Origin: Vulcanimicrobiota bacterium
GTDB taxonomy: Bacteria; Vulcanimicrobiota; Vulcanimicrobiia; Vulcanimicrobiales; Vulcanimicrobiaceae
Direction: 5' to 3'
Length of the DNA stretch: 32,659 nucleotides
Assembly (NCBI GenBank): GCA_019236975.1
Contig: JAFAHZ010000257.1
Coordinates: 1-32,659 of the forward strand
The translations under genes and the position numbers were made by a program. Of the stretch, positions 1 to 9,285 are shown in pieces; positions within the stretch are counted from its first letter, which is position 1, and each line of letters opens with the position of its first letter. The notes under the pieces were generated by a model that searched no databases, was not told the DNA's origin, and was given only the letters and a program-made list of their open reading frames with translations.

Positions 1-284
1 GGCGCAACGTCTCGGCGCGGTCTGGCGTGCTCACTCTCAATCAACCTCCATAAGAAATGGCCCGGTCTGGTTCCACCATTGGATCGATGCATTGGATGGC
101 TTGCATCAAACCGTTGGATGGCTATACCCTGTATACGGGAAACCGAATCAACCTGTCAATAAGGCCTATTGATAATTTTATAGGTCTCTTCGGATTTTTC
201 GCTTGCGATGCCACGCATACGATGGACGCTGGGTGGACGGACAGTGCGCGATTATGAAGACGCTCCAAGGTCCGGAGGTGCGTT
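1..284. other. intergenic region, AT-richer than the rest
   Basis: No convincing gene is visible. In the third plus-strand frame an open stretch enters from the left edge and stops at TAA 51-53, so the end of an upstream gene is possible but cannot be shown. The 10-mer TTGGATGGCT occurs twice (92-101 and 114-123), and a shorter TTGGAT lies at 79-84. An inverted repeat lies at 162-187. The region leads into the lipoprotein gene at 285, so it probably carries that gene's promoter and control sites. Confidence 0.6.
162..187. promoter_or_regulatory. AT-rich inverted repeat upstream of the lipoprotein gene
   Basis: Arms AGGCCTAT (162-169) and ATAGGTCT (180-187) can pair over 8 bases with one G-U, around a 10-base loop TGATAATTTT. 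The loop contains GATAAT, a 5/6 match to a bacterial -10 box, but I see no good -35 box at the expected distance. It could be an operator overlapping a promoter, or a weak hairpin terminator of an upstream gene, since a short T run follows at about 194-198. Function is inferred from position only. Confidence 0.3.
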
Positions 285-2051
285 ATGAAGGCAAAGTTCG
301 TTTCGTCTCTTTTGACCACGCTGATAGTAGCGAGCGCGTGCTCCGGTTCGCCCGTTCCAATCGTACCCCGATCTTCGGCATCGGATTCTTCCGCGACGGG
401 CGCGAGCGCAGCGCATCGCACCAGCACGCGGCTGACGATTCACGTTCCCAAGCGCGTGCGTATCCGGCACCGTCACGGTTTTCGGTACGTTTCGCCGTCG
501 ACGCAATCGCTGTCGTACGCTATCAATCCGGTCAAAGGATGCAAAGGATGTACGCAGCAGCTCCTTGGCGACGACGGGCTAACGCTTGCATCGCCGAACT
601 GCGCGCCGGTCGATCAAGGCACGACGTGTACGTTCCCGCTTCCGCTTGCTCCCGGGCACTACACGGGAACGATCGCGACGTACGACGGGCCGGCGGGCTG
701 TCAAACCGTCAACGCGTGCAATACGCTTTCGAGCAATCAGTCGTTTCCGCTCACGGTTACCGCCGGTAGGTCGAACGCACCCTCCATCGCGCTGTACGGC
801 GTCGCATCGCAGTTGGAGATCGAGCCCGTCGGAAACAACGCACGAGTCCTGGGCAACGGTAATCAGAACGTGACGGTTTCGGGACTCAACTCGGTCGGAA
901 CCTTTGCGCTTTACGGCCTCGATGCCGACAACAACCTGATTCTCGGTCCGGGTTCTCCTACGTTTACGCTGCCCTCGCAGCCCAGCATCAACTGGACGGC
1001 GTCGATCCGCGGCAATCTCCTGACGTTCACGACCGGTTCGTCGTTTCAGGGAAACGACACGCCGTTTTTCGTGCAGGTTGGGCCGTCGTGCGTCACCGTC
1101 GGAAGCCCGTGCAGCTTCACGTTGCACCTCTACATGGGTGCGCTCGTAGCAATGGCCGACAGTACGAAAAATACGGTGCACGTCGTCATTCCGGGCGTCG
1201 GCACCGGCGCGGACTTCGGCACGTCGAGTATTGCGAACTACGCGACGGTCACCAACGGCGTAAGCGGTCCCACGGGCGTGGCATTTAACGATGCGACCGC
1301 CGAGCTGTTCGTCGCCAACGGTTCCAACAGTACCGTCACGGTGTACGTGCCGCCGTACACCGGCGCTCCGATCGCTACGCTTCACGTACCTTTCCTTGGC
1401 GCCATTGCGGTGGACGCGGCGGGCGACGTGGCCGCAGCGAGCAATACGTTTGGATCGGACTCCGTTGAGGTCTTTTTTGCCCCGTCGTATGGCGTGCCGG
1501 CGGTCCAGCCGCTGTCGCATCCCGCCACATCGCTCGCGTTCGCGTACGGTTCGAATCCCGACCTCTGGGTGGGTACGAGCGGAAGCGTTGCAGCCTATGC
1601 CGCGCCCTATACGGCTCCGGCGGCGCACACGGTTGCGGCGACCGATCCGGTAAGCATCGATCTGGACGGTAACGAGAATTTGTACGTATCCGACGCTACC
1701 GCGGAAACCGTGACGAAATATCTCTCCGCGTCGTCCTACGCGGCCGGGCCGAGCGCGACCGGGCTATTTAACGCCGGCTGCGTTTTGGTCGGCTATTTCG
1801 TCAATATTTGTCAGGAAGGCGTCGTCGAGTACGGCGCGCTCGGACCCTCTTCGTTTCAAGTCCTCTTCGCGACGGGAATCGACGGCTCGGCGCCCTGTCT
1901 CGGCGCGGTCGATTATCTCGGCGACCTGTGGGCTGCCGGCTCGGCGGGCACGTCGTCGACGATGCTCGCGGGCACCGGCAACCTATTTACCTACGTTTCG
2001 TATTCGGTCTCGGCAATGGCCGCGTTCCCCGGAGCGCGATTGGCCCTCTAA
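285..2051 (+). CDS. lipoprotein with YVSP-type N-terminal module and propeller-like repeats
   Basis: 588 residues. The ATG is preceded by GGAGG at 274-278 with 6-base spacing, which fixes the start. The N-terminus is a lipoprotein-type signal ending at Cys19 (VASAC), followed by a Ser/Ala/Thr-rich linker. Residues about 48-135 form a module with PKRVR, YVSPSTQS (68-75), several cysteines and a CTF motif. A second stretch carries LDADNNLILGPG (about 212-223). Both stretches recur in the lipoprotein at 27381-30227. From about residue 290 the protein shows irregular repeats of the type 'V.VY..PYTGAP' and 'D..GN..YVSD', resembling NHL/SMP-30-like beta-propeller blades. It is probably anchored to a membrane facing the periplasm or cell surface. 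I do not recognise a specific function and see no catalytic motif. It converges with the next gene: its TAA (2049-2051) overlaps that gene's TAG (2048-2050). Confidence 0.85.
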   Translation: MKAKFVSSLLTTLIVASACSGSPVPIVPRSSASDSSATGASAAHRTSTRLTIHVPKRVRIRHRHGFRYVSPSTQSLSYAINPVKGCKGCTQQLLGDDGLTLASPNCAPVDQGTTCTFPLPLAPGHYTGTIATYDGPAGCQTVNACNTLSSNQSFPLTVTAGRSNAPSIALYGVASQLEIEPVGNNARVLGNGNQNVTVSGLNSVGTFALYGLDADNNLILGPGSPTFTLPSQPSINWTASIRGNLLTFTTGSSFQGNDTPFFVQVGPSCVTVGSPCSFTLHLYMGALVAMADSTKNTVHVVIPGVGTGADFGTSSIANYATVTNGVSGPTGVAFNDATAELFVANGSNSTVTVYVPPYTGAPIATLHVPFLGAIAVDAAGDVAAASNTFGSDSVEVFFAPSYGVPAVQPLSHPATSLAFAYGSNPDLWVGTSGSVAAYAAPYTAPAAHTVAATDPVSIDLDGNENLYVSDATAETVTKYLSASSYAAGPSATGLFNAGCVLVGYFVNICQEGVVEYGALGPSSFQVLFATGIDGSAPCLGAVDYLGDLWAAGSAGTSSTMLAGTGNLFTYVSYSVSAMAAFPGARLAL

Positions 2052-3532
2052 CGCTTCACTTCGTAGAGCGCGTGGTAGTCGTCGATCTGTTGGTCGAGTT
2101 TTGCGCCGTCGATGCTGGAGACGTCCTGCGGATTGACGAGGATGTAGACCCGATGCGTCCGCGCCCAAACCTTATATTGCGCGATTTTGTCGGGGTCCCA
2201 GCCCGAGACGATGATGCGTCCGGGTAGCGATCCGTCGACGTATGCGCCGTAAGCGAGCGAGGTTGCGTCGAGCCAGTCCACCATGATGACGCTTCCGGGC
2301 GACGTGAACGGCGCGACCGCATCGATCACCCAACGGCCGCCTTCGCCGCGATCGTGGTGGAAGAACTCGGGATGTGCGAGGAACTCGATCGACGCGACGA
2401 CGGCAAAGAAGAGTGCGATCGCCGTCCGGCCGAGCGTTGCGCGAAGACCTGCAACGTCGCGCGGAACGAGTGCCGCCACGAGCGGAACCGCAAGCCAGAG
2501 CGCGAGCAGACGATACCGGCCGACGTCGCCTTCCCCGGAGTACGTGACCGAAAACAGCAGCGACGCCGTGCAGGCGACGCAGAGAAAAAGCGTCGTGCGC
2601 CAGTCGCGCCGCCAGGCGGCGCCGATGCCGAAGAACGCCAGCACGAGCGTAAACGCGCCGTACTGCTCGCCGATGCTGGAGACGAACGCCCACAGCGCGT
2701 CCTGGACGTGCACCGGATTGAACGAGGACAAGAAATAATGCGGCGCGTTGGATTCGTTGCCGGTGAGATCGAGCAGCAATCCGCCGGGCGTGCTCGGATT
2801 GTGGTAGTTCCAAAAAATTCCGCCGTCGGTTCCCAGCGCGAGCGTCGGATCGAGACCGTGGGCGACGATATACGCGGAGCGCAGCGGCAGGTAGAGATAG
2901 AAGGCCAAGCCGGCGGCGACGAGTGCCAGCGAACCCGCCACGAGCGCGAGGTTCGGACGTGTTCGGGCAATCAGCGAGCCGACGAGAAAGCCGGGGAACA
3001 GCCAGATCGCGTTCGGGTGTGCGGCCATGCCGAGGCCGCACAACGCGAACGCAGTGGCATACCAGATCGGCCGCTCCTCGGTGAGCCAGCGCACAAACGC
3101 GTAAATGGCCGCGGTTTCAAACGCGACCGCCAGAACTTGGGCTTCGGCGCGGTTGGCGTGCGACCACACGTCTTGCGTGAGCGAGAACGCAAGCGTTACG
3201 CACAGAGCTACGGGGCGGCTCGCGCCGAGCCGCAGAGCGGTAGCATACGCAAGGAGAGCCGCAATCGCCATCGTGACGCCGGTAAACGCGTTCATTCGAA
3301 ACGCGATCGTGTCGACGGCCATCAGATGCGACCAGACGTAGCCGAGCAGCGCGAAGAGCGGAAAGCCGGTCGGATGCGATATGCCAAGAATATAGGGAAC
3401 GCCTTGGAACTCGGCCGTGTCCCACGACGCCGGCTCGTGCGACACGCTCGCGACGTAGACCGCAGCCGGCACGGCAAAAGCGGCAACGTCGCAGAGCATC
3501 GCTGCGATCGCGGCGGCGCGCGCTTTGATCAC
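2048..3532 (-). CDS. DUF2723-family integral membrane protein (GT117 / protein O-mannosyltransferase-like)
   Basis: 494 residues from a GTG start (3532) that overlaps the TGA of the upstream protease gene as GTGA, so translation is probably coupled. An in-frame extension upstream is antisense to nothing but lies inside the protease gene and is rejected. The N-terminus has the DUF2723 signature: SWDTAEFQGVPYILGISHPTGFPLF (split here as SWDTAEF at 36-42 and HPTGFPLF at 53-60), with the acidic pair D38/E41 expected to act in catalysis. About ten hydrophobic segments follow, then a soluble C-terminal tail of about 90 residues. DUF2723 proteins belong to the GT-C glycosyltransferase superfamily, and the eukaryotic relative TMEM260 is a protein O-mannosyltransferase. 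The lipid-linked donor and the acceptor here are unknown. It is the last gene of an operon with two alpha-mannosidases, which makes a mannose-linked role attractive. Confidence 0.85.
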   Translation of the reverse strand: MIKARAAAIAAMLCDVAAFAVPAAVYVASVSHEPASWDTAEFQGVPYILGISHPTGFPLFALLGYVWSHLMAVDTIAFRMNAFTGVTMAIAALLAYATALRLGASRPVALCVTLAFSLTQDVWSHANRAEAQVLAVAFETAAIYAFVRWLTEERPIWYATAFALCGLGMAAHPNAIWLFPGFLVGSLIARTRPNLALVAGSLALVAAGLAFYLYLPLRSAYIVAHGLDPTLALGTDGGIFWNYHNPSTPGGLLLDLTGNESNAPHYFLSSFNPVHVQDALWAFVSSIGEQYGAFTLVLAFFGIGAAWRRDWRTTLFLCVACTASLLFSVTYSGEGDVGRYRLLALWLAVPLVAALVPRDVAGLRATLGRTAIALFFAVVASIEFLAHPEFFHHDRGEGGRWVIDAVAPFTSPGSVIMVDWLDATSLAYGAYVDGSLPGRIIVSGWDPDKIAQYKVWARTHRVYILVNPQDVSSIDGAKLDQQIDDYHALYEVKR

Positions 3533-6500
3533 GTCAGGGTTGGCAGCGGAAGGGACGGTCGCGTCCCCAGATCGGGACGCACGTCGACGTAACGTTCGAT
3601 CGCGTCTTCCATCAGTTCGAGTGCGCGGTCCAACTGCGGATCGCGGTTTTCGCGATAATCGTGCGGTGCGACGTCGACCTCGTAATCGGGATCCGTCCCG
3701 TAGTTTTCGACCCGCCAGCCGACGTCGACGAACCAGAACGAAAACTCCGGCTGCGTCGTGAGCGTGCCGTCGACGAGATAGTGATACGGATCGATGCCGA
3801 TCACGCCGCCCCACGTGCGTTTTCCGACCAGCGGGCCGAGCTGGTAGATCTTGAAGCAGTGGCTGAAGATGTCGCCGTCCGAGCCGGCAAACTGGTTGGT
3901 GATGGCGACGATCGGGCCGCCGACGGATTCGGGCGGGTACGGAATGGCCTCCCCGTAGCGCGGCACGTCGTACCCGACGCGCTTGCGTACGAGTTTTTCG
4001 AGCAGCAGCGGTGAAACGTGGCCGCCCCGGTTGTAGCGCACGTCGACGATCAGGCCCTTGCGATCGAACTCTCCCAAGTAGCCGCGATGAAACTCCGAAA
4101 AACCCCACGGCCCCATGTCGGGCACGTGCAGGTAACCGACGCGCTCGTTGGTGCGCTCGTGGACGTAGCGCCGCTTCGCTTCGACCCAAGCGCGGTAACG
4201 CAGCGCGGCTTCGCTTTCGAGCGCCTTAACGAGCACCGTGCGCTCTTCGTCTTTGCGCGAGCGCAGCGTGATCGACACGTCGCGGCCGGCCGTGTTGACG
4301 AGCAGGCGATCCGGCGTCACTTCTCGCGATAATCGTTTGCCGCCGACGGCCACGATCAGGTCGCCTTCGTGCACGTCGTTGCCGGGTTCGGCCAGCGGCG
4401 AATCCGTTTCGCGATTCCAGGAGTCGCCGCGGTAGATGCGATCGATGCGGTATCCGCCGCGTTCGCCCTCCCATGCGACGTCGGCACCGAGGAAACCGCG
4501 CTGATATTGCGGCGGCACCCGATAATCGCCGCCGTACTCGTAGGCGTGCGACGTTCCCAGCTCGCCCTGCATCTCCCAAATCAAGTCGCTCAGCTCGCCG
4601 CGCGTGCGCACGCGCGCAAGCACCGATTGGTACCGGTCGTACACGCGATCCCAATCGATGTCGTTCATATCCTCGACCCAGAACTGTTCGGTCTGCAAGC
4701 GCCAGGCTTCGCGATACATCTGCGCCCATTCGTCGCGCGGAACGATTTCGACGCTGGCGCGATCGAGGTCGATCCAACCGGTCTTGCGTCCGGGCTCGTT
4801 ATTGGGCTTTTGATCGTCGCCTTCGTCGGGCAAATCGAGCAGAGCGTCGATCGCGCGCAAGCGATCGCCCGAGCGGTAGACGAGGGTACGGCCATCCGAA
4901 CCCATTCGAATGTCGTCGCACTCCTGCGCGACGTTCGCCACGCGCTGCTGCTCGAAATCGAACGCGAGCAGCGTGCCGTGGGCGTCTTCCTCGCGATCCT
5001 CGCGGCGAACCGGCTTAATGCCCTTGACCGGGAAGCGCGTAAACAGCACGCGATCGCGAACGGCAACGATGCGGTCGTACTCGCCCTCCTCCACCGGAAA
5101 ACCGAGTACGCGGCCGGCGATGCCGTCGAAGTCGATCGTGATGTCGCTGGCTTTGCCGTTGCGCTTTTCATCCTCGCGGTCGCGGTCGTGGTCGCGATGC
5201 ACGGGTTTGGGCGGCGGAACGAACGGGGACGGCACGTCGTTGCGCAGCGTGACGACGAACGGCCGGCTGGCCTGCGGAAAGCTCAGATCGAACGCGAGGG
5301 CGTCGTAGACCGGATTGAAATCGCGCGATGAAACGAAGTAGAGGTATTTGCCGTCGGGATCCCACGCCGGGGATTGATCGGTGCGCAGCGGCGGCGTCAC
5401 GTCGTGCACTTTGCCCGAACGCACTTTGACGATGCGAACGATCGACGTGCCGTGCGCCGGCCACCAAACGTAGGCGATAAAGCGACCGTCGGGAGAAAAC
5501 GCCAGATCGCCGATTCGATGCGAAGGACACGTATCGAGAACGCGTACTTTACCGTCGTCGAGATCGAGCGCGCATAACTCGTGACGGTGATTGGCAAACG
5601 CCACGACGTCGCTCCGAGGCGAACACGCAAGATCGGTGACGCGTCCGATGTCGCCGGTCGTGACGAGACGCGGTTCGTCGGAGCGATCGGCGCGGTGCAG
5701 CGCGATCTGTTCGTAGCCGTTGACGTCGGTCACGCAGACGAAGCGTTTGCCGTCGTGCAGCCACTCGGTAAAGCGTGCGCGGGCGCGGCTCCCGGTTCCG
5801 TGATGGATCACCGCACCCTCGAACAGCGGCATGGTAAACGGTTGGCCGCGCGAGACGAACGCCAGCCGCGTGCCGTCCGGATGCGGCGCGTAGTGTTCGA
5901 GGGATTCCGATGCATCCTCGAATCGGCGCACCGTCTGCGGTGCCGACGAATGCGTGTCGATCTCGATCGTCGACACCTCGCCGCTGCGCGCGTCGTACTT
6001 CCGCAGTTCGCCGCCCGCCGAATACACGATGAAGCGTCCGTCGGTCGACGGAAAGCGCGCGTAATACTCCGATTCGTGCGTGTGCCGCGCGAGGTCGCTT
6101 CCGTCGGGAAGACAGGAGTAGAGGTTCCCGATGCCGTCGTGATCGGCCAAGAAGTGCACCCGGGAACCGATCCACATCGGCCAACAGGGGTTTCCGTCCG
6201 GCAGCGGCAGTCGCGAAAACGTGCCTTCGCCGTTGCGGTCGATCCAAATTTCACCGGACGTTCCGCCGCGGTACCGCTTCCAGCGCGCCGGATCGTTGGC
6301 GTTGCGTCCGATAGCGACGCCGGCGGCGTCGCCGAACGCAATCGTCCGCGCGTGACCGAGGCGAAGTTCGCGCGGGTCCCCGCCGTCGCGCGCGATCGCA
6401 AACAGGCGCGTCTCGCCCTCGAACCACGCGACCGGATTCGCGACGAAATAGATCTCGCTGCCGTCCGCGCTCCACGTCGCGACCGCCGCCTGGGTCGAAC

Positions 6501-6753
6501 CCAAGAACGTCAGTCGCCGCGGCTGGCCGCCGCCCGCCGGCATCAGAAAGATCTCGGGGTTGCCTTCATCCGTCGAAACGAACGCGATCCACTCGCCGTC
6601 CGGCGAAAGTCGCGGGAAGGTGCAGGTGCCGAAGCTAGCGGTCAGTCGCGTCGCATTCCCGCCGGAAAGCGGTGCAGTCCAAAGGTCGTCTTCGCAAACG
6701 AAGACCACCCGGTCGCCGGCGACGGTGGGGTAACGGTAGTAGCCCTGGTTCAT
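3529..6753 (-). CDS. tricorn-type serine protease
   Basis: 1074 residues, close to archaeal tricorn (1071). The start is the ATG at 6753 (MNQGYYRYPTVAGDRV), where the family begins. An open extension of 32 codons runs into the upstream gene and is rejected. The first half shows WD40/PD40-like beta-propeller repeats such as SPDGEWIAFVS and SPDGRFIAYVW. A PDZ domain follows the catalytic core start (about 750-850). Catalytic positions are visible: S735/H736 in GTSHAY, nucleophile S958 with D959 in NQFAGSDGD, and E1016 in ENYGTDPD. The 58-residue spacing from S958 to E1016 equals that of the Thermoplasma enzyme (S965 to E1023). There is no signal peptide, so it is predicted to be cytoplasmic, where tricorn degrades oligopeptides of about 6-12 residues released by larger proteases. 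It sits 19 bases after the GH125 stop and overlaps the next gene by 4 bases. Confidence 0.95.
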   Translation of the reverse strand: MNQGYYRYPTVAGDRVVFVCEDDLWTAPLSGGNATRLTASFGTCTFPRLSPDGEWIAFVSTDEGNPEIFLMPAGGGQPRRLTFLGSTQAAVATWSADGSEIYFVANPVAWFEGETRLFAIARDGGDPRELRLGHARTIAFGDAAGVAIGRNANDPARWKRYRGGTSGEIWIDRNGEGTFSRLPLPDGNPCWPMWIGSRVHFLADHDGIGNLYSCLPDGSDLARHTHESEYYARFPSTDGRFIVYSAGGELRKYDARSGEVSTIEIDTHSSAPQTVRRFEDASESLEHYAPHPDGTRLAFVSRGQPFTMPLFEGAVIHHGTGSRARARFTEWLHDGKRFVCVTDVNGYEQIALHRADRSDEPRLVTTGDIGRVTDLACSPRSDVVAFANHRHELCALDLDDGKVRVLDTCPSHRIGDLAFSPDGRFIAYVWWPAHGTSIVRIVKVRSGKVHDVTPPLRTDQSPAWDPDGKYLYFVSSRDFNPVYDALAFDLSFPQASRPFVVTLRNDVPSPFVPPPKPVHRDHDRDREDEKRNGKASDITIDFDGIAGRVLGFPVEEGEYDRIVAVRDRVLFTRFPVKGIKPVRREDREEDAHGTLLAFDFEQQRVANVAQECDDIRMGSDGRTLVYRSGDRLRAIDALLDLPDEGDDQKPNNEPGRKTGWIDLDRASVEIVPRDEWAQMYREAWRLQTEQFWVEDMNDIDWDRVYDRYQSVLARVRTRGELSDLIWEMQGELGTSHAYEYGGDYRVPPQYQRGFLGADVAWEGERGGYRIDRIYRGDSWNRETDSPLAEPGNDVHEGDLIVAVGGKRLSREVTPDRLLVNTAGRDVSITLRSRKDEERTVLVKALESEAALRYRAWVEAKRRYVHERTNERVGYLHVPDMGPWGFSEFHRGYLGEFDRKGLIVDVRYNRGGHVSPLLLEKLVRKRVGYDVPRYGEAIPYPPESVGGPIVAITNQFAGSDGDIFSHCFKIYQLGPLVGKRTWGGVIGIDPYHYLVDGTLTTQPEFSFWFVDVGWRVENYGTDPDYEVDVAPHDYRENRDPQLDRALELMEDAIERYVDVRPDLGTRPSLPLPTLT

Positions 6754-6772
6754 GACGAGAACGCTCCATTGG

Positions 6773-8176
6773 CTACGGTCCGTGCGGCATCCCGGTCGTG
6801 GCGTGAAGCAGGTGCCCGAGGGTGGCGTTGAGCTCGGCGGAGTTTTCAACTTGGGTTAGCGGGGCGACCAGGGTGGGCGTTCGCGAGCGTTCCTGGAAGG
6901 GCAGCATCGGACCGCCTGCCGCAAACTGGCTCGCCGCATCGCCGGCCAGGCTCCGAAAATACAGCTCCGCGCCCAACGCGTTCGCCCAGCCAAACTCGCC
7001 GCGCGTGTATCGCCAATAACCGCCGGGATAGAAGCTCTCGTGAAAGAGCCCGGCATCGCCGTTGGTTTCGGCCAACGTCGTGATCGCTTCGGCCACTTCG
7101 GCCGAAGAGGTGGCCGTGAGCGCACGGCCGATGATGCCGAGCGGCCACACGTAGCCGTACGGCGTATGCGGGCTTCCCAGCCCTTGCGCGTAGCGGCCCG
7201 AGAAGTAAAACGGATTGTCCATGCTCAGCGTAAACGCGCGCGTGCTCAGATACGTCGGATCGTACGCCGAGCACCAATCGAGGTAGGGCAGCGTCGTCAG
7301 GTTCGGAATGTTCGCGTCGTCCATGAGGTTGTAGCGGCCGTAGCCGTCGGTCTCGTACGCGTACGTCCACCTTTGGCGCACGGAATCGTAAAAGCGGCCG
7401 TACGTCAAAACGCCGCGCACCACGCGCGCCGACAGCGTCGCTGCATCTTGCGCCAGCTCCCCGTCGCCGTATCCGATTCGTGCGAGCGCGGCGACGTCGC
7501 GCAACGCGACGGCCGCAAACGCGTTTTGTGGAACGTTGAGCCGGTACTGGACCGGATCGTCCGAAGGTCGAAACGCCCCCCAAATCATGCCGGTATCGTC
7601 GTTATAGCGGTCGTCGGTGTAGACGGCGTACGGATACGTATAGCGGTTGCATCGGCGGTGGTGCTCTTCACACGTATAGGTGAAGACGATCTGCCGCAGT
7701 GCGACGTGCAAATCGGGCGTGAACATGCTGCGATCGCGCGTTACGCGCCAGTACACCCAGGCCAGCACGACGGGCCACGACAGCGAATCGATCTCCCACT
7801 TGCGCTCCCACGCGTGGTAGTCGGCTTGAAAGGCGTTAGCGTAGACGTCGGTCAAGATCGAGCGCGCCTCGCGCTGGATCACGCCGCCGAAACGGGCGTG
7901 CAGTACCGGATACGCACGCTGAAAGCGGACGTACGGAATCGTTTGTGCGGCCGCATCGCGCATCCACATCGCCGGGATGTCGCCGGTTTGCACGTATGTG
8001 GTCGTATCGTCTTCGAGAAAGAAGTCGGTGAACAACGTGTGGAAGAGGGTCGCCGTTTGTATGTCGCGCGTACGCTTGCCCGTCATCGGGACCAGCAGCG
8101 TCTGTGCGGGCGCCGGGAACGGTACGACGGCGAAGGCCGCCAGCACCATTATGGCGACGGCGCGGCGCAGCCTCAA
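6773..8176 (-). CDS. exported glycoside hydrolase family 125 (exo-alpha-1,6-mannosidase), copy A
   Basis: 467 residues. The proposed start is TTG (8176), overlapping the TGA of the upstream gene (TTGA). It gives a proper signal peptide with a basic n-region (MRLRR...), hydrophobic core and APAQT cleavage region, whereas the internal ATG at codon 10 would remove the charges. GH125 hallmarks are TGDIPAMWMRD (64-74), FRPSDD (202-207), ETDGYGRYNLMDDANIPN (275-292), GLGSPHTPYGYVWPLG (332-347) and GLFHES (376-381). By family knowledge the catalytic acid is an Asp and the base a Glu. The best candidates are D206/D207 and E380. GH125 enzymes release terminal alpha-1,6-linked mannose with inversion and need no metal. 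The protein is a close paralogue of the product of 9282-10676 and shares with it a C-terminal tail of about 40 residues after the catalytic domain. Confidence 0.92.
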   Translation of the reverse strand: MRLRRAVAIMVLAAFAVVPFPAPAQTLLVPMTGKRTRDIQTATLFHTLFTDFFLEDDTTTYVQTGDIPAMWMRDAAAQTIPYVRFQRAYPVLHARFGGVIQREARSILTDVYANAFQADYHAWERKWEIDSLSWPVVLAWVYWRVTRDRSMFTPDLHVALRQIVFTYTCEEHHRRCNRYTYPYAVYTDDRYNDDTGMIWGAFRPSDDPVQYRLNVPQNAFAAVALRDVAALARIGYGDGELAQDAATLSARVVRGVLTYGRFYDSVRQRWTYAYETDGYGRYNLMDDANIPNLTTLPYLDWCSAYDPTYLSTRAFTLSMDNPFYFSGRYAQGLGSPHTPYGYVWPLGIIGRALTATSSAEVAEAITTLAETNGDAGLFHESFYPGGYWRYTRGEFGWANALGAELYFRSLAGDAASQFAAGGPMLPFQERSRTPTLVAPLTQVENSAELNATLGHLLHATTGMPHGP

Positions 8177-9285
8177 GGAGGCGGCGCGATCGTCAACGAC
8201 TCGATCGCTTCGTCTTTTCCATACCCGGCCGTGACCGTTCGAACCGTTCGATCGAAGGTCGCGCGGTAGCGGTCGTACGTCAGCGCGCCGGAATGCGTTC
8301 GTTCCAAAAATTCGAGCGACTGCAGCGTTCCGAAGCGCTCGAAGGCAGCACTGGTCAAGATCGCGCGCAGCGCCGCGCTGACGGTCGCGTCTTCGTTTTC
8401 CGGCGGTGCGGAAGGAGAGGCGTACAGGTTCGCGTCGCGAGGCGAATCGACCATGGCAAAGATGCTTTTAGCAAGCGGCACGAGATCGATGCGATCGGCG
8501 TCGCACAGAATGGCGATCGCGACGCCGTCGTCGAGCGACAATGCGTCGACGGCCGAGTAACCGGGGACGAAGCCGTCGTGGTAGACCACGCGGTAACCGT
8601 ACCAGTTCGCAACGAAAAACCCGAACCCGTAGTTGGCGGGTACGCCGCCCGGCAAGGTAGCGGACGTGGTCATCTCCGCAACGTCCGGCAGAGAAACGAC
8701 GCGGCCGGCGCGTAAGTCGCCGAGCCAGCGCAGCAAATCCGGCGCGTTCGACCATAAACCGCCGGCCGCCGGCGCGATGGGCGCGCTCCCTAACGTCGAA
8801 CCTCCCGCGACGTTCGAAGCGCGCAACGGCGGCCCGCACGATGTGGACCGCAGTTGCAGAGGCACCAGGATGCGAGCGTCGAGCAATCGGCAGAACGGTA
8901 CGCCGTCGGCGCGTTCGAGAATCGATCCGAGCGTCGCATAGTTCTCGTTGTTATACGTCCACGTGCCGCCGGCGGTTTGGTCGAGCAGCGCCCGAAGAGG
9001 CGGATCTCCCCGGTCGAGCGCGAGGGTTCCGGCTGCTACGTCCTGCAGCACCACGGCAGCCGTGAACTGTTTTGCGATCGATCCTGCCGGATAGATCGTG
9101 AAGCCGTCCGGACGGCCCTTGCCTTCCCGGTATCCATAGCCGCGCAGGTAGATCGTCACTCCGTCGCGCGCGACTCCTAGAGAGAGTGCCGCCACGTGCT
9201 GCTCGGACGTGACGCGTTCCACGATACCGTCGATGCTTTGGAAGGGGACTGCTACTGCTGCCGCCGCAAGCAGCGCGCCAATCAC
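8173..9285 (-). CDS. exported serine hydrolase, beta-lactamase class C / penicillin-binding protein fold
   Basis: 370 residues from a GTG (9285) overlapping the upstream stop as GTGA. A short signal peptide is visible (MIGALLAAAAVAVPFQS). All three active-site motifs are present: S69-I-A-K72, Y111-N-N113 in TYNNENYATLG, and H236-D-G in VYHDGFVPGYSA. The length is right for the family (Pfam Beta-lactamase), which includes D-aminopeptidases, esterases and PBP4*-like proteins. Motifs alone cannot tell these apart. GGLWSNAPDLLRWL (175-188) is the usual family helix. The C-terminal 90 residues form a separate small domain of the kind often found in this family. Sandwiched between two secreted mannosidases in a tightly coupled operon, a deacylase or peptidase acting on glycan substituents or peptide stems is plausible, but that is inference. 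Confidence 0.9.
   Translation of the reverse strand: MIGALLAAAAVAVPFQSIDGIVERVTSEQHVAALSLGVARDGVTIYLRGYGYREGKGRPDGFTIYPAGSIAKQFTAAVVLQDVAAGTLALDRGDPPLRALLDQTAGGTWTYNNENYATLGSILERADGVPFCRLLDARILVPLQLRSTSCGPPLRASNVAGGSTLGSAPIAPAAGGLWSNAPDLLRWLGDLRAGRVVSLPDVAEMTTSATLPGGVPANYGFGFFVANWYGYRVVYHDGFVPGYSAVDALSLDDGVAIAILCDADRIDLVPLAKSIFAMVDSPRDANLYASPSAPPENEDATVSAALRAILTSAAFERFGTLQSLEFLERTHSGALTYDRYRATFDRTVRTVTAGYGKDEAIESLTIAPPP

Noticed and set aside
1548-1558. GGTTCGAATCC, like the T-arm of a tRNA
   Set aside because: It lies in the middle of a well-supported reading frame, and no acceptor stem, D-arm or anticodon arm surrounds it.
3533-4189. N-terminal extension of the DUF2723 gene
   Set aside because: It overlaps the catalytic region of the tricorn protease in another frame, and its sequence is Arg-rich shadow. 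The GTGA junction gives a natural start.
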